Below are positions 1-7,516 of a stretch of 64,000 bases of DNA, one piece after another; position 1 is the first letter of the stretch; every line of letters starts with the position of its first letter. The stretch is taken from assembly GCA_013298125.1 (NCBI GenBank), contig JAAFJP010000013.1, positions 84,720 to 148,719 on the forward strand, given 5' to 3'. The translations under genes were made by a program, and so were the position numbers. Source of the stretch: Cytophagales bacterium (GTDB lineage: Bacteria; Bacteroidota; Bacteroidia; Cytophagales; Spirosomataceae). The notes beneath the pieces were generated by a model. That model was not told the origin of the DNA and made no database searches. It saw nothing but the letters and a program-made list of their open reading frames with translations.

Positions 1-2
1 GG

Positions 3-575
3 TGTATTCACTCTCCGCACCACGCCCCCGAATCCATGAATATGTTTGTGGGTTTCAATCATTCTTTTCTGGAAAGTATCTTTTATATGCCCTTTTTCTT
101 AGGCTTTTTCCCCGCTGTTTTTGGAGTTCGTCCCGAGATTATTATTGTCGTCAATATCGTAGATGCTTTGTACGGCAGTTTCCTGCATATCTCTGACCAC
201 GTACTAAAAGGCAGACTCGGGTTCTTTGAAAAATTCTTACAAACTCCCACTTATCACCGTATTCACCACGCCCAAAATGTGGCTTATATGGATACAAATT
301 ATACTTCAATTACGCTTCTTTGGGACTATATTTTTAAAACTTTTCAGCCCTTAAAGTCTTCATTACCAATACAATACGGAATTACGAGAGAAGTGAATAC
401 TGAAAAATTCGCAGACACTCATTTTGGAGAGTTTAGGCTACTTTGGAAAGATATTAAAAACGCTAAAACGTTCAAGGAAAAGTTACAATACATATTCATG
501 CCCCCAGGTTGGACAAGTGAGGGGGAACTCCAAACAGCGAGTTATTTAAAACAGAAATTAGGTTACTATAAATAA
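3..575 (+). CDS. Sterol desaturase / fatty acid hydroxylase family protein, 5' partial
   Basis: The gene runs in from the left edge, so its start is not seen. The visible 190 codons hold three histidine clusters typical of the membrane di-iron fatty acid hydroxylase superfamily: HSPHH near the left end, HISDH around base 190 and HRIHH around base 260. These would bind the two irons that oxidise a lipid C-H bond. Hydrophobic segments lie between the clusters, as expected for an integral membrane enzyme. The substrate (sterol, carotenoid or fatty acyl lipid) cannot be told. The family is clear; the missing N-terminus is only due to the window edge. Confidence 0.85.
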   Translation, partial: CIHSPHHAPESMNMFVGFNHSFLESIFYMPFFLGFFPAVFGVRPEIIIVVNIVDALYGSFLHISDHVLKGRLGFFEKFLQTPTYHRIHHAQNVAYMDTNYTSITLLWDYIFKTFQPLKSSLPIQYGITREVNTEKFADTHFGEFRLLWKDIKNAKTFKEKLQYIFMPPGWTSEGELQTASYLKQKLGYYK

Positions 576-678
576 TCTGTGCAAAATTATTCCGTCAGAC
601 CAGTCGTCGTCATTCAAAAGAACGATGACCGTAAAATGGATTGATTATTTAGCGTAAGAATTATTCTGTCTTTTTTTC

Positions 679-863
679 AGGACTTATGCAAAATGTAGTT
701 TTAAGTCCATAAGTCTGTCATTTTGGTAACTTACATAAATTAAGCAAAGCCCCATCGGGGCGACAATTAAGTCGGGTAGCTGTCGCCCCGATGGAGCTTT
801 GCATGATGGTTTTCTGTTATCTATCAAAGTTTCGTCCCGATAGGGCTTCATTGCGTAAGTCCT
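679..863. repeat. Nested inverted repeat, REP/MITE-like, in a gene-free stretch
   Basis: This element fills most of the 355-base gap between 576 and 930. The core is a 22-nt inverted repeat with one mismatch, at 744-765 and 781-802 (left arm begins GCAAAGCCCCATCGGGGCGA), with a 15-nt loop. An outer pair, AGGACTTATGCA at 679-690 and TGCGTAAGTCCT at 852-863, matches with one mismatch. A third related word, CCCGATAGGGCTT, lies near 836. It is G+C-rich unlike its surroundings. It carries no credible gene, although a 62-codon minus-strand frame crosses it and could be mis-annotated as a protein. Confidence 0.8.
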
Positions 864-930
864 ATTTTTCACAGAATTCTGATAAATTATTCCAAAACCG
901 TTAAATCATCTTTACTAAAAAAGCAAAAAC

Positions 931-1845
931 CTAAACATCAAACCCTGCCAATTCCTTAAATTCAGCAACACGGGCAGTTAATTCATCTTCTTTTAAATCC
1001 ACCAAACGCTCCGTTCCGAATTTTTCTACACAGAAAGAAGCCATTGCCGAACCATAAACGATAGCACGTTTCATATTTTCAAAAGAAATATCGTCTGTTT
1101 TTGCTAAATAACCAATAAATCCTCCTACGAAGGTATCGCCAGCACCCGTTGGGTCAAAAACATCTTCCAAAGGCAAAGCTGGACAAAAGAACATTTTATC
1201 GTCTTGAAACAACAACGCACCGTGTTCTCCCTTTTTGATTATCAAGGTTTTAGGTCCCATTGCCATGATGGTTTTTGAGGCAGTTCTCAACGAATAATCT
1301 CCCGATAATTGGCGAGCTTCTTCGTCATTGATACACAAAACATCCACCATTTTCAAAACTGTCTTCAAATCGTCCATCGCAATATCCATCCAGAAATTCA
1401 TCGTATCCATTACTACTAATTTCGGGCGATTTGTCAAACGGTCAATTACCGTCTTTTGAACCGCTGGCGTAAGATTTCCCAACATCAAATATTGACAATC
1501 TTGATATTCAGCGGGAACGATTGGGTCAAAAGTCCCTAATACGTTCAGTTCCGTAATTAAAGTATCACGAGAATTCATATTGTTGTGATAACGACCCGAC
1601 CAAAAGAAAGATTTTTCACCTTTTTTGATTTGAAGACCTGTCGTATCAACGCCTTTATTTTGAAGGAGTTGGATATATTCTTGGGGAAAATCTTCACCCA
1701 CAACCGCTACTAAATTAATAGGAGTTTTGAAATAAGATGCTGACAATGAGATAAATGTACCTGCACCACCAATGATTTTGTCTGTTTTTCCTCTGGGAGT
1801 TTCGATGGCATCAAAAGCCACAGAACCGATTGCTAATAAACTCAT
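931..1845 (-). CDS. PfkB/ribokinase-family sugar kinase
   Basis: This 304-residue cytoplasmic kinase phosphorylates a sugar or nucleoside with ATP. The N-terminal glycine motif GGAGTF sits near residue 26. The C-terminal signature DPTGAGDTFVGG near residue 232 carries the catalytic Asp and the anion hole. Length and motif order fit the PfkB family. The exact substrate cannot be read; the Bacteroidota homologues I know are annotated only as sugar or adenosine kinase-like. It is divergent from the GNAT gene, with facing promoters in the short gap. The ATG at 1845 puts the core fold at once after the start, so it is preferred. Confidence 0.88.
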   Translation of the reverse strand: MSLLAIGSVAFDAIETPRGKTDKIIGGAGTFISLSASYFKTPINLVAVVGEDFPQEYIQLLQNKGVDTTGLQIKKGEKSFFWSGRYHNNMNSRDTLITELNVLGTFDPIVPAEYQDCQYLMLGNLTPAVQKTVIDRLTNRPKLVVMDTMNFWMDIAMDDLKTVLKMVDVLCINDEEARQLSGDYSLRTASKTIMAMGPKTLIIKKGEHGALLFQDDKMFFCPALPLEDVFDPTGAGDTFVGGFIGYLAKTDDISFENMKRAIVYGSAMASFCVEKFGTERLVDLKEDELTARVAEFKELAGFDV

Positions 1846-1877
1846 GGATTAAATTTGAAGAGTTGAAAATAAAATAT

Positions 1878-1913
1878 TTTGCAAAGGTACGGAAATAAGA
1901 TTATTTATATTTG
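1878..1913 (+). promoter_or_regulatory. Promoter of the GNAT gene, overlapping the divergent promoter
   Basis: TTTG at 1878-1881 and TATATTTG at 1906-1913 form a Bacteroidota-type -33/-7 pair. The -7 box overlaps a TTG at 1911 that could be taken for a start codon, so the true start should be the ATG at 1932. The leader would be about 12-15 nt. Confidence 0.55.
1882..1889 (-). promoter_or_regulatory. -7 element of the PfkB kinase gene
   Basis: On the minus strand this reads TACCTTTG, a perfect TAnnTTTG Bacteroidota -7 box, about 37 bases ahead of the ATG at 1845. A TTTG that could act as -33 lies at 1914-1917, with somewhat long spacing (24 bases). Confidence 0.55.
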
Positions 1914-1931
1914 CAAAAAAACAATAATACC

Positions 1932-2417
1932 ATGCACAGAAAAGCCACCCAAAACGACCTTCAATTCATCTACGACTTGTATATGCACCCGCAAGTAAAC
2001 CCTCATTTGCTTTATGAAATGATGGATATTGAGGCATTTAAGCCTATTTATGACGATTTATTAAAAGACGGAATCAAATATATTTTCATGGATGAAAACA
2101 GTTCACCCGTAGGAATGTTTAAATTATATCCCTTAAAACACCGTTGTACGCATATCTTTTATTTAGGAGGATTAGCCATTCATCCTGATCTTGCAAGAAA
2201 AGGATTTGGCGTAAAAATGATGCAAGAAATCATCGATTTAGCCCAACAAAATGGTTGTAAAAGATTAGAACTAAGTGCTGGAACTGAAAATCATAGAGCC
2301 ATTGAATTATACAAAAAAGTAGGCTTTGAGCCAGAGGGCGTTCTCCGAAAATATACTCATTTAAAGAGTCAGAGGCGTATCATTGATGAATTATTGATGA
2401 GTTATCTCTTTGAATAG
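1932..2417 (+). CDS. GNAT-family N-acetyltransferase
   Basis: This 161-residue protein has the GNAT fold: the acetyl-CoA pyrophosphate loop motif LARKGFGVKMM around residue 96, the preceding strand LGGLAIHPD, and the C-terminal AIELYKKVGFEPEG typical of the last beta-alpha unit. It transfers an acetyl group to an unknown amine. The ATG at 1932 is chosen because an upstream in-frame TTG lies inside the -7 promoter box. The next gene follows after 43 bases, so the two may be cotranscribed. Confidence 0.88.
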   Translation: MHRKATQNDLQFIYDLYMHPQVNPHLLYEMMDIEAFKPIYDDLLKDGIKYIFMDENSSPVGMFKLYPLKHRCTHIFYLGGLAIHPDLARKGFGVKMMQEIIDLAQQNGCKRLELSAGTENHRAIELYKKVGFEPEGVLRKYTHLKSQRRIIDELLMSYLFE

Positions 2418-2460
2418 TTCTTCTAAAATAGCATCCTATTTTTCAAATTTATACCCAAAA

Positions 2461-3054
2461 ATGAATAACCAATTTTATCATAATAATCTCGAAGACATTG
2501 AAGTACAGATATGGGAAGAATTACACCAATCCACTAAATCGGCAAATACTCCTTTTCATCAAGGCGTTTTGGCAAGTATCAATGACAATGTTCCCGAGCA
2601 AAGATCAGTAATTGTGAGAAATGTAGATATTTCCGAAAAAACAATTTCTTTTAATACTGACATTCGTTCCTTGAAAATTGAACAACTCAAAATCAATGGT
2701 ACAGTAAGTTGGTTATTTTACGATAAAACACTGAAAGTACAATTACGAATGTATGCAAAAGCTATTATTCACATTGAGGATGATGTAGCCAAATTGGCGT
2801 GGGAGCAATCAAGATTGTCAAGCAAAATGTGTTATACGACCCAACAAAAACCTGGCAGTTTTATCAATGAACCCGAATTGATTGAAGTAAATAAAACCGA
2901 TGTAGAACCTGAACTTTTAGCGTTTGCACACGATAATTTTGCCGTTATTGAAACAAAAATCTTTGCGATAGACTTTGTATTTCTCAATCGTAAAGGCAAC
3001 AAAAGGGCTTATTTTGACTATCAGAGCAATATTTTTAAATGGAGGCAGGTGTAA
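2461..3054 (+). CDS. Pyridoxamine 5'-phosphate oxidase-like FMN-binding protein
   Basis: The 197-residue product resembles the small FMN-binding split-barrel oxidases related to pyridoxamine phosphate oxidase. It has an N-terminal helix (VQIWEELHQ), then strands holding ANTPFHQGVLASI and the flavin phosphate-contact region RSVIVRNVD, and a C-terminal NRKGNKRAYFDY. Such proteins act on small oxidised or vitamin B6-like substrates in the cytoplasm. A TTG at 2410 would overlap the GNAT stop. The ATG at 2461 gives the usual family N-terminus and is preferred. The exact reaction is unknown. Confidence 0.7.
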   Translation: MNNQFYHNNLEDIEVQIWEELHQSTKSANTPFHQGVLASINDNVPEQRSVIVRNVDISEKTISFNTDIRSLKIEQLKINGTVSWLFYDKTLKVQLRMYAKAIIHIEDDVAKLAWEQSRLSSKMCYTTQQKPGSFINEPELIEVNKTDVEPELLAFAHDNFAVIETKIFAIDFVFLNRKGNKRAYFDYQSNIFKWRQV

Positions 3055-3084
3055 AAAAAAATGATTCAATTATTTAAATAAAAA

Positions 3085-3115
3085 AATGGAGGAAGGTATT
3101 TTTCCCTCCTCCATT
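3085..3115. terminator. Bidirectional terminator hairpin
   Basis: AATGGAGGAAGG and CCCTCCTCCATT form a 12-bp stem with one mismatch between two convergent genes. T-rich and A-rich flanks suit both directions. Confidence 0.75.
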
Positions 3116-3143
3116 TCTCTCTTTTCCTTTCCTCCTACAAGAA

Positions 3144-3593
3144 TTACTCAATCATATCAGCCTCTTCCAAGATATAATTCATCTCATAAATATCGTCAGC
3201 ATTAAGTTTCAGCTTGCCCGTAAATGTGTGCATCTCATCAGTTTTATATTTTCTGACTTCGCTTTTCTTGGGTTTTAAAGACATTACAGATTCTGGACCT
3301 GCCCCTCCACAAAAGAAACATTGACTATATGGAAACGCTGAAAGCACATACATATTCGTAGCTACATCCACAGGAATTACGTAGCCTCTAATGCTTACTT
3401 CTTTGTTCTCCAATTTCTTTAATGGAGCTCCGAAAGTAGGGTAAAGCATGAAAATAGATTCTTGTGGATACCATTTTTTCTTGAAAGAAACATCCTTCAA
3501 CATATCCCAAGTGAGTTTTTCGGCAGGAGCATTTTTTGCTGAAATAAAGGTTGAAACTATCAAACCCAATATTAATAATGTCTTGATTTTCAT
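3144..3593 (-). CDS. Secreted CxxC protein, DUF3299-like, of the ABC locus
   Basis: The 149-residue protein has an N-terminal signal peptide (MKIKTLLILGLIVSTFISA), so it acts in the periplasm. The core GYVIPVD followed by SQCFFCGGAGPESVM resembles the OB-like DUF3299 proteins that sit beside FtsX-type ABC transporters. The two Cys of CFFC could bind a metal or form a disulfide. It lies 37 bases downstream of the permease gene and is the last gene of a likely three-gene unit (ATPase, permease, this). Assignment to DUF3299 is by motif memory, not by search; the role in metal handling is inference. Confidence 0.55.
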   Translation of the reverse strand: MKIKTLLILGLIVSTFISAKNAPAEKLTWDMLKDVSFKKKWYPQESIFMLYPTFGAPLKKLENKEVSIRGYVIPVDVATNMYVLSAFPYSQCFFCGGAGPESVMSLKPKKSEVRKYKTDEMHTFTGKLKLNADDIYEMNYILEEADMIE

Positions 3594-3630
3594 GTGTTTA
3601 TGATTTTAGTAACACAGACTTCAGTATGTA

Positions 3631-4887
3631 CTACTCATCCGCTAATGTTTTTGAAATGTTGATGTTATAAATACTCAATGACGGAATCGCCGCCGCTAAT
3701 AATCCGATAAATAATGCTCCTAAGAACAAATAAAATTCTTCGGTGAGCAAAGATAAAACGTTGAAGTCGTAATGAAAATTTTGTTCTACATTTTCTGACA
3801 TAATCCAAAGTCCGAATCTACTCAAAAATATACCGATTACGAAGCCTATTACGCTGATTATCAGTCCTTCTAATAACAACAATAAAAATAATTTTGTTCG
3901 ACTCGCCCCCATCGAAAGCATTAAAGCCATTTCATATTTTCGTTCTTTCAGGGAATTATACAAAGATACAAAAACGCTCAACCCCGAAACGATGATTATT
4001 ACTAAGGCAATCCATTTGAGAGCATCAACACCCACACCTAATAAGGCAAATAATCGGTTAATTTCGATGGCTGGTGTGGCGGTTTGCAAAGTAGAATTTT
4101 GGTTAATACTTCTCGCCATCATCATGCCCATCGCTGGATTTCTGAATTTTACTAAAAGCGATGTTATTTCTTTTGAATCTTCTTCATGATGATGTTCTTC
4201 GCCAGTTTGAGGTTGTTCTTCTTCCAACAATTTCAAAGCATTTGCTCCCTTTCCAACTTCCTCTTCGTGGTGTTCGTCATGCACCGCCCAAACACTTTCC
4301 AAAGGCGTTATCATCAAAGCATCAAGTACAGAATTGGTCGTTTTCAAAATACCAACCACCTTAAATTGTTTTTCTTTATGAGCCTCACCTTCTTTATCAA
4401 AACCATGTTGAGACGAAAAAGCATCACCCACTTTCAAGCCTAAATTCTTGGCGACTTTATTGCCCACCACCATTTCCATTGCTCCTGAAAACACCTTCCC
4501 TGTCTCAAATTCCGCCTGAAAATGTTCCAAATATTTCTCATTCGACCCTACGATTCTGTATCCTTCATAACTATCTCCCATCGAAAGTGGTATCGTGGAC
4601 TTCACTAAGGGGCTACGAGTCAGGCGATTGGCTTCCTCCATTGAAATATTCCCCGTAGGCGAATCAATCTGATAAATGCTCGCCAAGATCAATTGGAGTG
4701 GACTGCCTTTTGCTCCCACAACCATATCTATGCCCGCTACATTACGAGTAAATTTCTCTTCAATTTGCTTACCCGCCAAAAGTAAAAGCGAAATAATCGC
4801 AATTCCCAAAGCCATCAATAAAATGCTCAGAGAAGTGGTTAAAGGCTTGTCTTTTAGGTTGTTAGTTGATATTTTTAGTAAGTTCAT
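3631..4887 (-). CDS. FtsX/MacB-type ABC transporter permease with His-rich loop
   Basis: This 418-residue inner-membrane permease has the MacB/LolE layout: TM1 near residues 18-40, a large periplasmic MacB_PCD domain, then three C-terminal TM segments from about residue 287 on. The segment MALMLSMGASRTKLFLLLLLE is the usual FtsX coupling helix. A His/Glu-rich stretch at about residues 203-240 (HDEHHEEE and later GEEHHHEED) is unusual for lipoprotein exporters and suggests metal binding. It works with the ATPase at 5000-5626. Function is either lipoprotein or macrolide-type export or, by context, metal acquisition. Confidence 0.85.
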   Translation of the reverse strand: MNLLKISTNNLKDKPLTTSLSILLMALGIAIISLLLLAGKQIEEKFTRNVAGIDMVVGAKGSPLQLILASIYQIDSPTGNISMEEANRLTRSPLVKSTIPLSMGDSYEGYRIVGSNEKYLEHFQAEFETGKVFSGAMEMVVGNKVAKNLGLKVGDAFSSQHGFDKEGEAHKEKQFKVVGILKTTNSVLDALMITPLESVWAVHDEHHEEEVGKGANALKLLEEEQPQTGEEHHHEEDSKEITSLLVKFRNPAMGMMMARSINQNSTLQTATPAIEINRLFALLGVGVDALKWIALVIIIVSGLSVFVSLYNSLKERKYEMALMLSMGASRTKLFLLLLLEGLIISVIGFVIGIFLSRFGLWIMSENVEQNFHYDFNVLSLLTEEFYLFLGALFIGLLAAAIPSLSIYNINISKTLADE

Positions 4888-4893
4888 ATTTTG

Positions 4894-4998
4894 GGCTGTC
4901 GGCTTTCAGCAATCGGCTGTCGGCTTCTGGCAGTAAAGTTTAGTCTTTATTTTATGAGATTTCAAAGCCGATTGCTGACAGCTGACAGCCGATTGCCC
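4894..4998. repeat. Heptamer-built inverted repeat between ABC genes
   Basis: The left arm reads as five consecutive 7-mers from 4894 to 4928 (GGCTGTC, GGCTTTC, AGCAATC, GGCTGTC, GGCTTCT). The right arm at 4964-4998 is its inverted counterpart (on the minus strand CAATCGG, CTGTCAG, CTGTCAG, CAATCGG). It separates the ATPase gene from the permease gene. Confidence 0.75.
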
Positions 4999-4999
4999 A

Positions 5000-5626
5000 T
5001 CAAAGTTCAACCCTCTTCTCAAACACATCCTTCAATCGTTGGTCGTGCGTAACGACTATCAAACTCGCTCCAATTTCTTGGATTTGTTTTTTTAGTAAAT
5101 CAATGACTTTCAGACAGTTATCATCATCCAAACTTGATGTAGGTTCATCCGCCAAAATTACCGAAGGCTTGTTCATCAATGCCCTTGCGATGCTCACACG
5201 TTGTTGTTCGCCTTGGGAAAGTTGCGTTGTTTTTTTTGATAAATGTTCGGCAAAACCCAAACTTTCAGCCAATTGTTGAGCCATCTGTTTTGCTTGATTT
5301 TTACCAGCTAAATAATTGGCTAACAACAAATTATCCATTACTGACAGCGAATGAACAAAGTGTGGTTTTTGGTAAATAATCCCCACATTTTTTGCCCTAA
5401 AATCTGCCGCCTGACTTACCGATAATTGACTAATTTCTTGATTATTTATCTGAATATTTCCGCCCGTAGGTTTCAATAAAAGTGCCATAAGGTGCAAAAA
5501 AGTGGTTTTCCCCTTACCCGATTTACCCAAAATGAGCATCGTCTCACGGTCAGCACAAGAAAAATTAGGGAAGTCAAAACGCTTTTCGGGCGAGTAGGCG
5601 AAGGTTAAGTTTTGGGTTGCAATCAT
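5000..5626 (-). CDS. LolD/MacB-type ABC transporter ATP-binding protein
   Basis: The 208-residue ATPase has Walker A GKSGKGKT at residues 34-41, the ABC signature LSQGEQQR, Walker B VILADEPTSSLDD and the switch His in VVTHDQR. It energises the FtsX-type permease downstream on the same strand. A 112-base heptamer repeat lies between the two genes, so cotranscription must cross a possible hairpin. The ATG at 5626 starts directly on the first strand of the fold. Substrate as for the permease. Confidence 0.9.
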   Translation of the reverse strand: MIATQNLTFAYSPEKRFDFPNFSCADRETMLILGKSGKGKTTFLHLMALLLKPTGGNIQINNQEISQLSVSQAADFRAKNVGIIYQKPHFVHSLSVMDNLLLANYLAGKNQAKQMAQQLAESLGFAEHLSKKTTQLSQGEQQRVSIARALMNKPSVILADEPTSSLDDDNCLKVIDLLKKQIQEIGASLIVVTHDQRLKDVFEKRVEL

Positions 5627-5634
5627 GGGTTGTC

Positions 5635-5807
5635 GGTGAACGGTTAAAGGTGAACGGTAAACGGTTTATCGATGAAAATTCTTATCACAAATATAAGCAA
5701 AAACTGTTTAGGTTACATCTTGTGTTGTACGTCAAATCTCGTTCACCGTGAACCGTTTACCGAAAATTTACCGTTTCCCGTGTACCGTTCACCTTCAACC
5801 GTTCCTC
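5635..5807. repeat. Heptamer-built inverted repeat reaching into the AraC gene
   Basis: The left array at 5635-5662 is GGTGAAC, GGTTAAA, GGTGAAC, GGTAAAC. The right array at 5741-5807 reads GTTCACC, GTGAACC, GTTTACC, an 11-mer, GTTTCCC, GTGTACC, GTTCACC, TTCAACC, GTTCCTC. The right array overlaps the 3' end of the AraC gene and supplies its last codons and stop. Confidence 0.8.
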
Positions 5808-6697
5808 CCAGGTGTTTTTCCAAATTTCTCTTTAAATGCCTTTATAAAATGGGAAACACTCTCATATCCAATTTCCATACTGATTTCAGAGACATTTTTA
5901 TCAGTATTTTCTAACTGTAAACTGGCGTATTCGAGTCGTTTATTTTTAATCCAGAGGGCGGGGGAAGTATCAAATTTTTCCTGGAAATCTCGCTTAAAGG
6001 CAGACAAACTTCTACCTGAAAGTCTTGATAATTCTTCCAACGAAAAAAGTTTCAAATAGTATGATTGCATCAAATATTCCAAATCAACTTTTTCACCTTT
6101 GTACAAACTAAATAAAATGCTTTTAAACTGTCCAGAGACATCAATTTCGAGAATATGAAGTAATAATTCTTGTAATTTTAACCGTAAAAAATGGTTCAAA
6201 TATTGCGTTTCAAGGGTGAAATAGGGGAAAATTGATTCCGTAAATTTGTTGAGGCTTTCAGTTATTTCAAAGACAAGTAGACCAAGCCCCCTAACCCCCA
6301 GAGGGGGAATATTTGAGTCCGAATTGGAGGCGGAAGCTACCCCTCTGGGGGCGGGGGGGGCTTGGTCTTCAAACATCTCCAAATGTTGCCCCACAAATTC
6401 CTTCAAGAGTTTCTCATTAAAAAAGAAAACTAAACTTCTATAATTTGTATCAATCGTTTCCTGCATTACATAATATCCCCGACGAATAAACACAATATTT
6501 CCTTTTCTAACGTGAATGGTTTGGGTGGCGGAAACAAATTTCTTCTCTCCTTCCAACACAAAAATAACGGCGTGTTCTTCAAAAAAAACCTCATTTTTGA
6601 GCGGTGGGTCTTGATTTCTGTAAGCCACAAAAGTCATATCCTGAATTTTCAAGGACTGAAATTCACCAGTGTGGATGAGGGAAGGGACTCTTATCAT
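5795..6697 (-). CDS. AraC-family transcriptional regulator with an inserted repeat
   Basis: This 300-residue regulator has an N-terminal cupin-like sensing half (FFEEHAVIFVLEGEKKF around residue 40) and a C-terminal pair of helix-turn-helix motifs: FSLEELSRLSGRSLSAFKRD and VSEISMEIGYESVSHFIKAF. Residues about 111-140 do not fit the family. They are the translation of a palindromic element (6281-6366) and keep the frame open. The end, FGKTPGRNG, is cut by the heptamer repeat at 5741-5807, which supplies the stop. The element holds a run of eight G on the plus strand that could slip. Targets are unknown. Confidence 0.88.
   Translation of the reverse strand: MIRVPSLIHTGEFQSLKIQDMTFVAYRNQDPPLKNEVFFEEHAVIFVLEGEKKFVSATQTIHVRKGNIVFIRRGYYVMQETIDTNYRSLVFFFNEKLLKEFVGQHLEMFEDQAPPAPRGVASASNSDSNIPPLGVRGLGLLVFEITESLNKFTESIFPYFTLETQYLNHFLRLKLQELLLHILEIDVSGQFKSILFSLYKGEKVDLEYLMQSYYLKLFSLEELSRLSGRSLSAFKRDFQEKFDTSPALWIKNKRLEYASLQLENTDKNVSEISMEIGYESVSHFIKAFKEKFGKTPGRNG
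6281..6366. repeat. Palindromic element inserted in frame in the AraC gene
   Basis: The arms are ACCAAGCCCCCTAACCCCCA... at 6281-6306 and its near-reverse complement at 6340-6366, around a 33-base centre. The G+C content is far above the flanks. The element is read through on the minus strand as a Pro/Ala/Gly/Ser-rich stretch between the sensor and DNA-binding halves. Confidence 0.85.
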
Positions 6698-6769
6698 TGT
6701 CTTAGTTGAAAGTTATAATTTTAAAAGTATTGCTTCATTATAAAAATCATTTTTCAGTAATTTTTCACT

Positions 6770-6777
6770 TAATTTTG
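6770..6777 (+). promoter_or_regulatory. Candidate -7 box for the outer-membrane protein gene
   Basis: TAATTTTG matches TAnnTTTG and lies 31 bases before the ATG at 6809. No clear -33 box is seen. Confidence 0.4.
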
Positions 6778-6808
6778 TTCAAGTTTAACATACAAACAAA
6801 CACGTATT

Positions 6809-7477
6809 ATGAAAAAAATCATCTTCACTTTCGCATTATTTTGTATCATTCCCAATCTCCTTTTTGCCCAAGATTTTGCTGGGAAACGGATTTACAATGG
6901 CAATCTATCACTAAATTTGTCAGGACAAACATTATCGCCCTCAACAAGTCGAACCAATTTAATACTTAACGCTACCTTTTTAACTGGTAAAATTAGAGAT
7001 AACAACACCTATACAGCTTTTGGATTTAATTTTGGTGTTGTGAGTTCGAAAGATTCACAATCATCAACTACAAGTTTTAATAAAAATTCCAATTCTACTT
7101 TCAACATCGGTCCAGCTATTCAATTTGGAAAATTTGTGAAAGTTTTTGATAAATTTTATTTCGCCCCAAATACTACGTTAGGTGCATCTTATATCTTTGG
7201 TTCGATTGAATCACAAACAACAAATAGGTCTTCGAGCGGTTTTAGTGGCAGGATAAATATATCTCCTCTCAATTTCGTATATCAGATACAAAATAACTTT
7301 CTTTTAAGTATGAATTTGGGAGGTTTTGGCATCAATTATAGTTATATTGGTACAAGTCAAAATAATCCTAATTCTTCTGGAACCACACTCAACAGTAGTG
7401 ATACAAATGTTTATGACTTATCGGTTTTTGGAAATATTACAAATAATACAGGTATTGGAGCCTACTATTTATTCTAA
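6809..7477 (+). CDS. Secreted beta-barrel-like outer membrane protein
   Basis: The 222-residue protein starts with a signal peptide ending in LLFAQ. The rest alternates short hydrophobic and Ser/Asn/Thr-rich stretches with Gly and aromatic residues, as in small eight-strand outer-membrane barrels, and ends in an aromatic residue (AYYLF), a common barrel C-terminus. No enzymatic motif is visible. It is a single-gene unit, bounded by a terminator at 7485. Function unknown. Confidence 0.6.
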   Translation: MKKIIFTFALFCIIPNLLFAQDFAGKRIYNGNLSLNLSGQTLSPSTSRTNLILNATFLTGKIRDNNTYTAFGFNFGVVSSKDSQSSTTSFNKNSNSTFNIGPAIQFGKFVKVFDKFYFAPNTTLGASYIFGSIESQTTNRSSSGFSGRINISPLNFVYQIQNNFLLSMNLGGFGINYSYIGTSQNNPNSSGTTLNSSDTNVYDLSVFGNITNNTGIGAYYLF

Positions 7478-7484
7478 AAACATA

Positions 7485-7511
7485 AGGGGCAGAATCTAAA
7501 AATCTGCCCCT
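7485..7511. terminator. Bidirectional terminator hairpin
   Basis: AGGGGCAGA and TCTGCCCCT form a perfect 9-bp stem between convergent genes, with A/T runs on the flanks. Confidence 0.8.
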
Positions 7512-7516
7512 CGATT

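Noticed and set aside
684..872. A 62-codon minus-strand open frame
   Set aside because: It lies wholly on the nested inverted repeat at 679-863 and has no start signal or neighbour context; treated as a repeat, not a gene.
4161..4443. Plus-strand frames opposite the His-rich permease loop
   Set aside because: They mirror the codon pattern of the real minus-strand permease and have no independent support.
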